64,000 nucleotides of DNA from Mayamaea pseudoterrestris. Taxonomy: Eukaryota > Bacillariophyta > Bacillariophyceae > Sellaphorales > Sellaphoraceae. The notes beneath the pieces are model-generated. The model was not told where the DNA came from. It ran no database searches and saw only the letters and a program-made list of their open reading frames with translations. Where the stretch lies: the NCBI GenBank assembly GCA_027923505.1, contig BROI01000005.1, positions 744,001 to 808,000 on the forward strand, read 5' to 3'. Below are positions 20,770 through 30,861 of the stretch, in pieces (within the stretch, counting starts at the first letter, position 1; each line of letters opens with the position of its first letter). Both the position numbers and the translations under genes were made by a program.

Positions 20770-22188
20770 ATGATGTTCAATCCGCACAAGCTCGGCTTGC
20801 ACAAGATCCTGCAGCACATTCCACTGGGACCAGTCTTTGATGCGCCATACAAGCGAATGCTAAAGCGAGCCGTCAATATTGCTGACTTGCGTGCCATTGC
20901 CAAGGCTCGGTCGCACAAGGTATGTGTGAAATTTGCTATAATTGGAGCACATTCGATGCATTCGTGACTGTCGATTTGCTGCATGACCCTCTCATCTTTT
21001 CCAGATCCAATCACTCACCCATCTCACACAATTACTTGACAGATGGTCTTTGACTACCTTGATTCCGGCGCCGACGACGAAATCTCGCTCCGCCGCGGCA
21101 AGGACGCCTACTCGCAGCTTGAAATGCACTACAAGGTCTTGGCAGGCATTAAACCGCCCCTCGACTTGTCCACCAAGATTTTTGGACAAGACGTGAAACT
21201 ACCCTTCTTCGGCTGCCCCACGGCAGGAAACCGCATGTTTCACTGGGAGGGAGAAACTGCGGCGGCCAAGGCTTCGGAAAAGTATGGAACCATGTATGGG
21301 TTATCCTCGCTGGCTACCACGGGCATTACCGAAATTGGAACGCTGCATAATGGCCCAAAGGTCTTTCAACTATACGTTTGGAAGGATCGTGAGCTTGTCA
21401 AGGAAGTCATTGCCAAGGCCAAGGAGGGAGGCTTTAACGCGTTGGCGTTGACGGTTGACTTTACCTGGTACGGAAACCGCGAGCGCGACATTCGAAACGA
21501 CTTTTCCATTCCACCAAAGTACACGATTGGTCAAACCATTGAGGCGCTCAAAAAGCCGGCATGGACGTGGGACTTTTTATCGCACGAGCCATATACCTAT
21601 GCCTGCATTAACACTGACGTTCCAGCCGATTCTTTGGCGGCCTTTGTCAATAGCCAAATCAATCCTGCCTTTGGATGGAAGGATGCCGAGTGGCTTCTTG
21701 GAGAATGGAACGGACCAGCCGCACCAAAGGGTGTTGTGCGACCGGAAGACGCCAAGAAAGCAATTGAGATTGGTTTCTCAACCATTTGGATTTCCAATCA
21801 TGGTGCGCGGCAGCTTGAAACGTCACCTGCTACGATTGATGTATTGCCATCCATTCGAGAAGCTGTTGGACCGGATGTCGAGATTATTCTTGATGGCGGT
21901 ATCCAACGCGGTACAGACATTGCCAAGGCACTAGCGCTTGGCGCCGACTCGGTTGGAGTTGGAAAACCGTACCTATGGGGACTGGCAGCCGGCGGCACGG
22001 ATGGTGTCTGCAAAGCGTACGAGATTCTTCGCGTGGAACTGGATCGCGCCATGGGATTGCTTGGAACTCCCACAGTCGCCGACCTGAAGCGGGAGGGACC
22101 GTCATTGATCAAGAGGCGGCCTCACAGCTCAAGAGACTATCCGGACATTTACGCATTTGACCGAGGATACGGCGGCGGCATTGTATAG
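20770..22188 (+). CDS. FMN-dependent (S)-2-hydroxyacid oxidase / glycolate oxidase-like (two exons)
   Basis: Exons 20770-20919 and 21043-22188 (123-bp intron) give about 431 residues. The FMN-dependent alpha-hydroxyacid dehydrogenase signatures are present: YLDSGADDEISLRR, PFFGCPTAG, LTVDF, the conserved Lys in APKGVV, the catalytic His in SNHGARQLE (about H303), and DGGIQRGTDIAKALALGAD. The PAWTWDFL segment recalls lactate-dehydrogenase-type members, so glycolate or L-lactate are both plausible substrates. The N-terminus (about 1-35) is basic and amphipathic; no PTS1 (ends GGGIV), so mitochondria are more likely than peroxisomes. It lies between two ALT genes, which suggests glycolate-to-glycine conversion. 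Confidence 0.9.
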
Positions 22189-22400
22189 AAACATTAGTAG
22201 TAGCTATAGATTGCGTGACTCCAAATAAACACACACTTACTATTATATAGAGTTGCTTATCAGCTCTCATATGGTGGTATGCAACGATATAAATGCCTCT
22301 CGACTTTTTCGATACAGAAAAGTTTATCAATTGACATAAAAATATTTTAACAAGTCCGCTTGAGGCGAGTAGCGAGAATTAAATGAACGTATACCTCCAA

Positions 22401-23710
22401 TTACTTGCTCTTCTTATTCTCTCCCAGCGCCTTTTCGTATATCTCAGCAACCTTTTCATTGCCCTCTTTTCTTGCCATGTCAATTGGTGTGTTTCCCTCC
22501 TTGTCCTTCACCGCAAGAAGCTTTGTTTCATTCGCCAGCTCCCTGGCTGTCTCCGTCTGGCCATGAAATGCCGCCCAATGTAATGCAGTCCAACCTTCAA
22601 CGTCGACAATCGATGTATCCGCCCCAAGCTTTCTCAATTGTCGAATCGCCATGGGTGCTCCAGTGGCGCCTGGGCAAAGTGGCAGTAAGAATTGAGTAAG
22701 TTTACAGATACACATTTTAACAACCATGCAATCCCCCATCATCGATCGCAACCATCGACTCCAACTCAACTGCTTACCAAGTCCAGCCAAAACCATCAAT
22801 GGAGTCCAGCGATCCTCCTTCGTTTGCGTGTTGCAATTCTTGCGATCAAGTTCCGCCATGAGTGCCGCCAAGTCAGCATTGACACCAGCGTCCCACGTAT
22901 CCAGCATTAGCTCCTCCACCGTCTTTTGCTTAGCCTTGCTTTCTTCCACCTTGTCCTTCGCGTGGGCCTTCTTGACCGCAGTCCGCGTCATGGGAACAAC
23001 ATTTCCCTGTTGATCAATTACTTCATCATTGTCCGTCAACTCGACCAGCGTCTTTTCGTCAAACAGCTTTGCTTCCGGCGTCAGTCCATGCTGCGACGTG
23101 AAAACAGCCTTGACCAATGCGCTATCGAATAACCCAAAGGGTCCCATGATGGATTGAATCGCCAAACTGACAATCATGCCCTTGTATAGATGCAAACCAA
23201 CCGTCATGACAATGCCAAAGGCCGTACTGCCAAGCATGGAACGGGCCTGCGACAGTACATGCGTCGCAAAGGGAACCTGCGTGTACTTCTTCTTGGCGTC
23301 CGCGTCGACTCCAAATGGCTGTGAATGGAAGAAAATGTTATAGTGAAAATGGTGAGTATAACATGAAAGCTGGTATGCATAGCACGCCATGGAGCCCGCA
23401 ATCAAGCTCATTCTCAGCCAATAAATCAAGTTATATTCAAACAAGACTTGGTTTCTCTCTCTCCTTGATTATTCTTATTCATAAACATTATTCATATACT
23501 CACCATGGCCGGCGGCGGAACGTAAATCATTTGCATCGACTTGACCTGCGTCGCCTTGTAGTAGGTATAGATTACCACGATGCCGCAAATAACCTGCACC
23601 ACGCCATAGACGACGCGCAGCAAAAACACAATGTTTGGATCCTCGCCATCCAATTTCCGCGCCAAGAACATGACGGGGAGCATGATGAACATTTTATTGG
23701 GGACTGCCAT
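22401..23710 (-). CDS. PHO88/SND3-type ER membrane protein fused to ankyrin repeats (three exons)
   Basis: Exons 23710-23504, 23318-22778 and 22669-22401 (introns 185 and 108 bp) give about 338 residues. Residues about 1-150 match the PHO88/SND3 family: ARKLDGEDPNIVFLLRVVYG with a transmembrane helix to about residue 58, then STAFGIVMTVGLHLYKGM and SIMGPFGLFDSALVKAVF. PHO88/SND3 acts in SRP-independent targeting of membrane proteins to the ER. An acidic/Lys linker follows, then ankyrin-type helices ending with GWTALHWAAFHGQTETAREL and DKEGNTPIDMARKEG. Both joins keep frame and restore ankyrin geometry. The fusion is unlike the about 190-residue fungal and animal proteins. Confidence 0.85.
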
Positions 23711-24146
23711 GGTTGCTGATTTTGAATTGCGTTTTGCGTCGCGCTTAATGTCGATGAATGAGCGGCTCGAGTTACTATGTAGCTGCTGCGACGGGCTCTT
23801 CAAGTCGATACTTTGCTTAGCTTTGAAACAGCTTGTAACAAGTCGATGCAGTGACTGTTGCAATGACACTATCGACTGCTTTGAACGACGGCTCGATCTG
23901 GAACGCAAATCCGCTCGTCGCTGCTGTCCGCTGCCAACCAGCCAATGCCTGTCGCACCACAACTGCATGACGTCACAAGTTGAAGTATCCAAAGAGCCTC
24001 ATCCTTCGGAAAGCTTCGGCCATGACGACGACGCATCGCGATCCAGTGGGCGACCGTTTGCTCCCTCCTGGCAATCTTCGTCAATTCATATTCAATACTC
24101 GTACAAACTAGGCAAGCAAGGAACGCTATCGCTCGCATTTATAAGC
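23711..24146. promoter_or_regulatory. Divergent intergenic region, PHO88-ankyrin / ALT paralogue
   Basis: 436 bp between head-to-head starts. The ALT paralogue's frame happens to stay open through this region and into the opposite gene's first exon, which I regard as chance. Confidence 0.4.
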
Positions 24147-25817
24147 ATGAGAGAAAGCAAAAATCAGAACTCTTCCTCTTATAGTTCACGTTATCATCGA
24201 CTCCTACTCTTCGCCATGTCATCCATGAGCCTTTCGTCCTTGACGGCTGATGCATCCACGTCTTCTGCTTCGCCAAGTGCACCATCGTCTTTATCGTCAA
24301 CATCCACCAAGCGCCTCACGGTGGAGTCCATGAACAAGAACTTACTGAAAATGGAATACGCCGTCCGCGGTCCCGTTGTCATTGCGGCCGACAAGATCAA
24401 CGATGAACTCAAGCAGCAGCAGCAGCAGCAGCAGCAGCATGGCGCTACGTCGCAATCAAGCAACAACAACAAGTATCCCTTTGACCACATTATTTACACC
24501 AACATTGGCAATCCCCACTCGGTCGGACAGGCGCCACTCACATGGCCCCGCCAGGTACTGGCGCTGGTCGACCTGCCCGACGCGGTCGGCGTCAATCACC
24601 CCGACGCCCCAAAACTCTTTCCACCCGACGCCATTCGCCGCGCCCAGGAAATCAAAACCGGTCTCATGGGCCACGGCTCGGGCGCCTACAGCCACTCGCA
24701 GGGCGCGCAGTGCTTTCGCAATGATGTGGCGCAGTTCATTCAACGTCGCGACAATGGCGTGGCAAGCGACGCTTCGCGCATCTTTTTAACCAATGGAGCC
24801 TCGGAAGCCATTCGCATGGTGCTGCAAACGCTCGTGGCCAACGTTAATTGCGGCACCATGATTCCCGTTCCGCAGTATCCAATCTACTCGGCGACGTTGG
24901 ATTTGTTGAACGCGCACAAGGTTGGTTACTACATGGATGAAGAGTCGGATTGGAGTTTGAATGTTGAGGAACTGGAGCGCGCGTTAGAGGAAGCCAAGTC
25001 CAAGGGCATTGAGGTCAATTCCTTTGTGCTCATCAACCCGGGCAATCCGACGGGGCAAGTATTGACCAAGGAAAACGTCAAGGACATTGTTTCCTTTTGC
25101 GCCAGACACCGCTTGGTGTTGCTGGCCGACGAAGTCTACCAGGAAAACGTCTACGAGGAAGGTGCTGCCTTTTACTCGGCCAAGCGCGCCGCGCACGACT
25201 TGGGGTTGCTGCATAATGATGGATCAGATGCTGGCATTGAACTCGTGAGTTTTCACTCCGTCAGCAAGGGTGTCTTTGGTGAATGTGGACGGCGAGGTGG
25301 CTACATGGAGCTGGTGGGTATTGACTCTGGCGTGGTGGATCAATTGTACAAGCTGGCGTCGAGTAGTTTGTGCAGCACTGTGAGTGGACAAGTCATGACC
25401 AGTCTCATGGTGCGCGGACCTGATTTCGGCAGTGAGAGTTACGAGAGTCACGAGGCGGAGAAGAAGGCAGTCTTTGACTCGCTCAAGCGACGCGCTAAGT
25501 TGGTAGGTGATGGATTGAACAGCATTGAAGGCTTTTCATGTCGTTCACCAAAGGGTAGCATGTATTGCTTTCCGTCTGTCAAAATGCCGCCTGGTGTCTT
25601 TCGCGAGGCAGAGTCTCGCGGCGTGTCACCCGATACAGTCTACGCCGTGTCGTTACTGGAAGCGACTGGTATTTGCGTCGTTCCAGCGTCTGGCTTTCAC
25701 CAACGAGAAGGTCGGTATGGATTCCGAACAACCTTTTTACCGTCGGAGGAGGAAATGTCCAAGGCGGTGGAAATGATTCGTGGTCACTACAAGGAGTTTT
25801 GTGCTCGGTATGCCTAA
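24147..25817 (+). CDS. ALT: Alanine aminotransferase paralogue, intronless, with a poly-Gln insertion
   Basis: 556 residues from the ATG of MRESKN; MSSMS at 24216 is an alternative. The frame is open further upstream to 23631, but that would overlap the divergent PHO88 gene. Motifs match the upstream ALT almost throughout: MEYAVRG, TNIGNPHSVGQ, GSGAYSHSQG, NPGNPTGQVLT, SFHSVSKGVFGECGRRGGYM (PLP Lys in SVSKG) and GFRTTFLP. A CAG tract (about 24411-24441) encodes about eight or nine Gln in the loop after DKINDELK, where the paralogue has a short linker. The intron found in the paralogue after GQVLT is absent here. The N-terminus is Ser-rich; no PTS1 (ends CARYA). Confidence 0.92.
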   Translation: MRESKNQNSSSYSSRYHRLLLFAMSSMSLSSLTADASTSSASPSAPSSLSSTSTKRLTVESMNKNLLKMEYAVRGPVVIAADKINDELKQQQQQQQQHGATSQSSNNNKYPFDHIIYTNIGNPHSVGQAPLTWPRQVLALVDLPDAVGVNHPDAPKLFPPDAIRRAQEIKTGLMGHGSGAYSHSQGAQCFRNDVAQFIQRRDNGVASDASRIFLTNGASEAIRMVLQTLVANVNCGTMIPVPQYPIYSATLDLLNAHKVGYYMDEESDWSLNVEELERALEEAKSKGIEVNSFVLINPGNPTGQVLTKENVKDIVSFCARHRLVLLADEVYQENVYEEGAAFYSAKRAAHDLGLLHNDGSDAGIELVSFHSVSKGVFGECGRRGGYMELVGIDSGVVDQLYKLASSSLCSTVSGQVMTSLMVRGPDFGSESYESHEAEKKAVFDSLKRRAKLVGDGLNSIEGFSCRSPKGSMYCFPSVKMPPGVFREAESRGVSPDTVYAVSLLEATGICVVPASGFHQREGRYGFRTTFLPSEEEMSKAVEMIRGHYKEFCARYA

Positions 25818-26209
25818 AGGATTCGATCGCGATGCGATGATTTGTTTGCGAGTTTATCGCATTGTCATGCTCATTTTTAAATTATAGAGTCAATGCTAAT
25901 ACGGCCACTTTATACAATCCATTCGTAAAATTATGCTTTTAGCTTGACGGTTTACCATGGTATCCCTCGATGATGGGCCCAAAAGCCTCGGCTTAGGATT
26001 CTACAGACTACCGTAGTCGACGTTTAAGAGATATTGTAAATAATCATGGACTATAGAATACAGTATGTTACAAATACAATGTTAACTGTACACGCAGAAT
26101 GGAAGGCGACTCGCACCAATGGGGTGACCCTTGGGGCGTCAAGGCAGCAAGTTGGGCCCAACTCAACGCCGCTGGGTCGTTCACTCCGTTGCACTATATT
26201 GACTTTCGC
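25818..26209. other. Intergenic region between convergent genes
   Basis: 392 bp between two 3' ends. AT-rich in places; nothing else recognisable. Confidence 0.3.
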
Positions 26210-26821
26210 TCAAAAGCTCATACTTCGGGGCCGCGTCGATTCGTCAACGTCCATGTTGCTGCAGTCATTGCCTGCAACATTGCCATGAAACGAGTCTTGT
26301 CGTGATGTGAATGAAAGAAAGGGATCCAGCTTGCTGGCCGACAGTTGGCGTCGGACCGGAACGCGATTCATTGCTGTAGCAGAATCTTGATTTGCATCTT
26401 TCGTTAACGCATTAGTAGTAGCAGTTGATGCCGCTGCAATGGATCCCATGGCGGAAAGGAACGAGTCCGAAACCTTGCGCGGCGCCACGTAGGAATTCTG
26501 TCGCGTCTTTTTCATCGTTCCTTCCTCCACAACGTAGCAGGCGCTTGGAACAACGTCACTGAAATCTTCGTCAAACATGTCGTCGTCATCGCCATCCACA
26601 GTGGACTCGGAGAAGGAATCGCGGCCCCGCTTGGTGCTCGACGAGTGCTCGCTGCCGCTCGTGGCAGTGGCGGAGGAAACGGAGCGAGTCAAATTTCCAA
26701 ACTGGCGCGGCCATGATGGCGTAGCAAGCAGCGGCGCAACGAATGGTTCCATGAGCAACGTCGAGCTTGATGTAAAGGTCGGAGAAACCTGGTGGTAGTG
26801 ATGAGGCAAATTCTGTGACAT
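26210..26821 (-). CDS. Hypothetical Ser/Thr-rich protein
   Basis: 203 residues, no intron, not recognised. It is mostly hydrophilic and probably disordered. Features are an acidic run (DGDDDDMFDEDFSD, about 76-89), a single more ordered stretch (SACYVVEEG), and several basic-plus-Ser sites (KKTRQNSYV, VRRQLSAS, TSRQDSFHG, RPRSMSF) that resemble phosphorylation or 14-3-3 type motifs. The RQxS pattern occurs three times. Coding is supported by length, an ATG start, and composition unlike the flanks. A regulatory phosphoprotein is a guess. Confidence 0.55.
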   Translation of the reverse strand: MSQNLPHHYHQVSPTFTSSSTLLMEPFVAPLLATPSWPRQFGNLTRSVSSATATSGSEHSSSTKRGRDSFSESTVDGDDDDMFDEDFSDVVPSACYVVEEGTMKKTRQNSYVAPRKVSDSFLSAMGSIAAASTATTNALTKDANQDSATAMNRVPVRRQLSASKLDPFLSFTSRQDSFHGNVAGNDCSNMDVDESTRPRSMSF

Positions 26822-27501
26822 GTTGTTATTGTCGCGGAATCACGGAAACTGGATCGTAGTAGGCTGGATCTTAAGCAATTTAGGCTCGGGTAACAACTCA
26901 AAGATAGTTGGAAGATATCTCAGTAGTCAAGAAGCCCTACTAGAGTATAGTATCGATGTAGGGTGTTGCCTGTCTCGATTGTTGTTCACTTGATCGCGCA
27001 CAAGTAGTTTCACCGTCACACACACACAAGGTGCAAGCGTTATCCTTCTGCTTGCAGGTGGCGTGTCGCTGCACAAAAGGCCCGACGACCATCCGAGCGT
27101 CAACGCCCAAGAAAATGGCGTCATTCAACTATTGCCCAAGATTGTCAAGTCACGCACATGGATTGCTGCGTCAGAAGGGTTATGTATAAGATGTAGGGCA
27201 ATACATGAAAATTGGTTGGTAAGATACAAAGTCAAGCAGTTGGCAAAGCTAGCTAACAGGTCACTTGCATGAGCTGCCAATCAATGCGGTTATGAGATCC
27301 CGTAATTACAGAGGCGCAATAACGCAAGCAAGAGCAAAGAGTAGTGTTATATTAAATGTGAGATTTAAAGATCAAGGCGAGTCCAAGCTACTTTAGTAGA
27401 CTTGATCTCCAACAAAGCCCAGCCGCCGCAACATGTGATAGACGCCGATCAAAAGCCAAAATTAAGACCCGCAGCTACACACTCCATTGTAAGTATAATA
27501 C
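26822..27501. other. Intergenic region
   Basis: 680 bp between two minus-strand genes. It contains a CA/GT run near 27018-27030 and ORFs under 70 codons on both strands without features. It should hold the promoter of the Ser/Thr-rich gene and the terminator of BCAT. Confidence 0.3.
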
Positions 27502-28713
27502 CTACGGATACACTTGCACATTCCAGCCATGCTCATCCGGCGCCTCTCCATTCTGAATGGATCGAACGTGGTCATAAAGCTTGCGCGTCACTGGTCCAAT
27601 TTCGCCATTGCCAAACTCAAAGCGCTTGCCGTCGCTCAGTCGGGTAATGCTACCCACTGGTGTCACAACTACGGCGGTTCCAACGGCCAAAACTTCATCC
27701 ATGCTTTCCAGCTCATCCACGCTCACTTCCCGCTCCTCCACATCCATGCCAAGGTCACGAGCAATCTGCATGAGCGACTTGTTGGTAATGCTTGGCAAAA
27801 CAGATCCCGACTTTGGTGTGATAAACGAGTTTCCGCGAATGCCAGCAAAGTTGCTCGTACTAAACTCTTCCACCAAGCTATTCGTCTTGGCGTCCATGTA
27901 CAAGGCAATCGGGTAGCCTTGCTTTTTGGATAATTGATTCGGTAGCAAGTCGGCTGCATAATTGCCCGCCACCTTGACGTGTCCCACGCCTCGCGGCGCC
28001 GCGCGATCGTACTGCTCCATTAGTATACCATTGACGGGGCTTGACAACCCGCCCTTGTAGTAGTCGCCAACGGGTAGTACCATGCACAGAAACGTATACT
28101 CATCCGCCGGCGACAATCCCACGCGTGGCCCACTTCCAAAGAGCAGCGGCCGAATATACAAGGCGCCGTTGCTTTCATGCGGCGGAACATAGTCTATGTT
28201 ATCCAAAACTGCCGCTTTAATCGCATTGACAAACAAGTCATCCGGGAGTTCCGCCATGAGCAGTCGCTGACAGGAGCTTTGCATGCGATGAGCATTCTCC
28301 GTCGGCCGAAACAAGTGCACCGAGCCGTCCTTGTGCGTAAACGCTTTCAGGCCTTCAAAGCAGGCTTGGCCGTAGTGAAGGGCCGTGGCGGCAATGTGCG
28401 TCTTGACGTAGGGGTCATTGACGAGCTCGGGCTCGGACCAGCCGGAACCAGTTTGGTAGACGAGTTTGACGTGTGAGCGGGTTGGTCGAAACTCAAAGCC
28501 TAAATCCTCCCACGCAACGTCTAGGTGAGCGGTTCCGGGTAGTCTGGCTGATGATTTAGTACTACTTGTTGCTGTACTTGATACGGTACTACTATAGAGG
28601 CTCGTTGATAATGCTCGGCCAGCATATTTACGAGAGGAAGCGGAAAAGGCTTGCGTGACGGCGGGTAACATTCCAAGCAGAATCATCTTGCGAAATGATC
28701 GAGCCGAAAGCAT
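27502..28713 (-). CDS. BCAT: Branched-chain amino acid aminotransferase, plastid-targeted
   Basis: 403 residues, no intron, fold-type IV PLP enzyme. It transfers the amino group between Leu/Ile/Val and 2-oxoglutarate, the last step of branched-chain synthesis. Visible motifs: ALHYGQACFEGLKAF, RPLLFGSG, VKVAGNYAADL with the PLP Lys at about 247, VEEFSTSNFAGI, and a C-terminal AVVVTPVGSI. The N-terminus reads as a signal peptide with cleavage before F23 (TQA|FSASSRK), then a Ser/Thr-rich transit region, fitting plastid import. The ATG at 28713 is chosen; the frame continues upstream only to a TTG. It is head-to-head with an MFS gene that also has a plastid signal. Confidence 0.92.
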   Translation of the reverse strand: MLSARSFRKMILLGMLPAVTQAFSASSRKYAGRALSTSLYSSTVSSTATSSTKSSARLPGTAHLDVAWEDLGFEFRPTRSHVKLVYQTGSGWSEPELVNDPYVKTHIAATALHYGQACFEGLKAFTHKDGSVHLFRPTENAHRMQSSCQRLLMAELPDDLFVNAIKAAVLDNIDYVPPHESNGALYIRPLLFGSGPRVGLSPADEYTFLCMVLPVGDYYKGGLSSPVNGILMEQYDRAAPRGVGHVKVAGNYAADLLPNQLSKKQGYPIALYMDAKTNSLVEEFSTSNFAGIRGNSFITPKSGSVLPSITNKSLMQIARDLGMDVEEREVSVDELESMDEVLAVGTAVVVTPVGSITRLSDGKRFEFGNGEIGPVTRKLYDHVRSIQNGEAPDEHGWNVQVYP

Positions 28714-29063
28714 GTTGACCGAAACGAAAATTGACAAGAGCTTCCGTTCCGTGCCTTTCTCCAAACGTGATGGGGAAGGCGTCTGACTTGCGTTGATGGC
28801 TTGACAAAGAAGGGACGAACGACGAGGAAGCGCGGTCGCCGCGACGAATGAACGGCCAGCGCACGGCTAGCCCACGGCCAGCCCACGGCTAGCCATGGCT
28901 ACGACACGGCTAGCCCACGGCCAGCGCACGCTTGGAGTAGTGGATGCCGGTAAGACTTTTTTTACCACTTGACTGAGTACCTATACGACATATTACTGCC
29001 ATCGCACGTTTCTCGAGAAGCACCGCAAGCAGCTCACAAGATTTTTAGAGGCAGCAACAGAGC
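28714..29063. promoter_or_regulatory. Divergent intergenic region, BCAT / MFS carrier
   Basis: 350 bp shared by two plastid-targeted genes. A GC-rich 11-bp tandem repeat sits in its middle (28852-28930). No TATA box noted. Confidence 0.4.
28852..28930. repeat. 11-bp tandem repeat, about seven units
   Basis: Units of ACGGCTAGCCC and ACGGCCAGCCC/GCGC alternate, with one diverged unit (about 28895-28905). Each unit carries the near-palindrome GGCTAGCC or GGCCAGC. Located in the divergent promoter of BCAT and the MFS carrier. Confidence 0.8.
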
Positions 29064-30719
29064 ATGAGGGCTGCTCAAAGTGTCCGTGAAAGGCTTCTTT
29101 TGCTGTGCTTGCTACTGAAAGATGCTCAAGCCTTTGCCGCAGCGTCTCCTCATACTTTGATTGGTCGACATGGAGCGTCATGGTCGCCAGTCACGGCTCG
29201 TTCCAACAACATGCCGATGCGGACATCAATGTTTCCATCTGCTAGTACAAATTTTGTTACATACACTTCTGCTACTGCTACAATGTCTTCGTCTACGAGC
29301 CTTTACTTGTCGCTACGTGGAGGAGCTATTCCCTCGAGTTCTACCATTACCAATCTACTTTCCAGTGCATCATCCCTGACAAGCACTCCGCAAGCCCTCT
29401 TCAACTCATCATTGATTGCCATTGGCGTTACCATTTTGTTACTTAAATTACTTGGCCGCGATGCAAACGCCACCAAACAAGTCAAACCAGAAAACGTGTC
29501 CAGTCTACAGCGCCGCTTTCTAAGTGTCTTTTGGTTGATGCGCATGAGTGACTGGCTGCAGGGTCCATACTTTTACGAGGTGTACGCCAGCAAAATCTTT
29601 CATGGCGTTCCCGCCAGCATGACACTCATTAGTCGTCTATTCTTGACGGGCTTTGCTAGTACGGCAATCTTTGGACCGTCGGTTGGTCGAGCTGCTGATT
29701 TTTACGGAACAAAAAAGGCTACCATTGCGTTTAGTTTCATTTATGCATTGGGAGCAATGAGTACCAAGTCGCCGCTGCTGCAAGTCTTGTTCGTTGGTCG
29801 TATATTGAGTGGCATTGGAACGAGTTTGCTCTTTAGTGCACCGGAAGCGTGGTTGGTGAGTGAAGCGCAAAAGACGAACTCCACCAGCTACTTGGGCGAA
29901 ACCTTTGGTTTGGCGTATGCCGGTGACAGTATTGTGGCAATCATGGCGGGGCAACTGGCAACGAGTGCTGCCTTGCAGCGGGGACCGACCGGGCCGTTTG
30001 AACTGTCAACGCTCTTTCTCGTCTTGGGAGGACTCTTGTGTACGGCGATTTGGAGCGAAAACAAGGCGCCAAGTGTCGCCAACTCGCGGCCGTCCATTCG
30101 AGAAGCTATCCAAGTCATCAAGAAGGATCCCAAGATTGCCTTGGTAGGTGGAGTGCAGAGCTTGTTTGAGGCGGCAATGTACATTTTCGTGCTGCAATGG
30201 CCGCCAGCCTTTAGCGCGGCTGTCACCAACACGTTTGGTGCCACGGTGAGTAATCCATCGACTCCGTACGGCACCATCTTTTCCTGCTTCATGGCCAGTT
30301 GCTTGCTTGGTTCCACCATTTTCGGGCAAGCATCCAAGCTTGGAGTTGCAACGGAAACGTTTACGAGTGTCATGCTAGTGGTTGCAACCATCGCCATGTC
30401 GGCTGCAACATTGACGGTCAAGACGACTGGCAACCTGTGGAGCCTCATGGCCACACTGTTTGTCTTTGAAGCTTGCGTTGGCATGTACTTTCCCTCGATT
30501 GGAACGCTCCGATCAAAGTATATTCCAGACTCGCATCGATCCGTCATTATGAATTTGTTTGGGATTCCACTCAATGTCTTGGTGGTTGGTGTGTTCCTAA
30601 GTATTGATAAGCTTGGATTGGGAGGAGCGTTGAGCATTAGCTCGGGAGCGCTAGCCGTGGCATCCCTGTGTATGCTCAAGGTGCGAGGGTTGACGGCAAA
30701 GGATCGCTTGCAAACGTAG
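29064..30719 (+). CDS. MFSD5/MOT2-like major facilitator, plastid-targeted
   Basis: 551 residues, no intron. The N-terminus is a signal peptide ending AQA|F (F24) followed by AAASPH and a Ser/Thr-rich transit-like stretch, so targeting to a plastid membrane is likely. The membrane part has about 12 helices. The MFS_5 signature is clear: FWLMRMSDWLQGPYFYEVYA near 155-175, then FGPSVGRAADFYGTKKATI (MFS loop 2-3) and GRILSGIGTSLLFSAPEAWL. The family includes human MFSD5 and the algal molybdate transporter MOT2. Molybdate or another anion is possible but not provable from sequence. Shares its promoter region with plastid BCAT. Confidence 0.85.
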   Translation: MRAAQSVRERLLLLCLLLKDAQAFAAASPHTLIGRHGASWSPVTARSNNMPMRTSMFPSASTNFVTYTSATATMSSSTSLYLSLRGGAIPSSSTITNLLSSASSLTSTPQALFNSSLIAIGVTILLLKLLGRDANATKQVKPENVSSLQRRFLSVFWLMRMSDWLQGPYFYEVYASKIFHGVPASMTLISRLFLTGFASTAIFGPSVGRAADFYGTKKATIAFSFIYALGAMSTKSPLLQVLFVGRILSGIGTSLLFSAPEAWLVSEAQKTNSTSYLGETFGLAYAGDSIVAIMAGQLATSAALQRGPTGPFELSTLFLVLGGLLCTAIWSENKAPSVANSRPSIREAIQVIKKDPKIALVGGVQSLFEAAMYIFVLQWPPAFSAAVTNTFGATVSNPSTPYGTIFSCFMASCLLGSTIFGQASKLGVATETFTSVMLVVATIAMSAATLTVKTTGNLWSLMATLFVFEACVGMYFPSIGTLRSKYIPDSHRSVIMNLFGIPLNVLVVGVFLSIDKLGLGGALSISSGALAVASLCMLKVRGLTAKDRLQT

Positions 30720-30861
30720 AACAGTTCTACTTCAATGGTGTATTTGTCCGAAGCATTTTTAATTTAGTTTACAATATGATTTGTAGTTGCAAGCGTTCAG
30801 TTAAAGTTTCATTGACGAGCATAGAAACCGGCCATGTCACATATTTTACCCAGCGAGGTAG

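Noticed and set aside
23631-24146. Upstream extension of the second alanine aminotransferase (172 codons)
   Set aside because: It overlaps the first exon of the divergent PHO88-ankyrin gene, lacks domain similarity, and the paralogue begins near MEYAVRG with a short presequence only.
29888-30679. Minus-strand ORF of 263 codons
   Set aside because: Fully antisense to the MFS carrier and without features.
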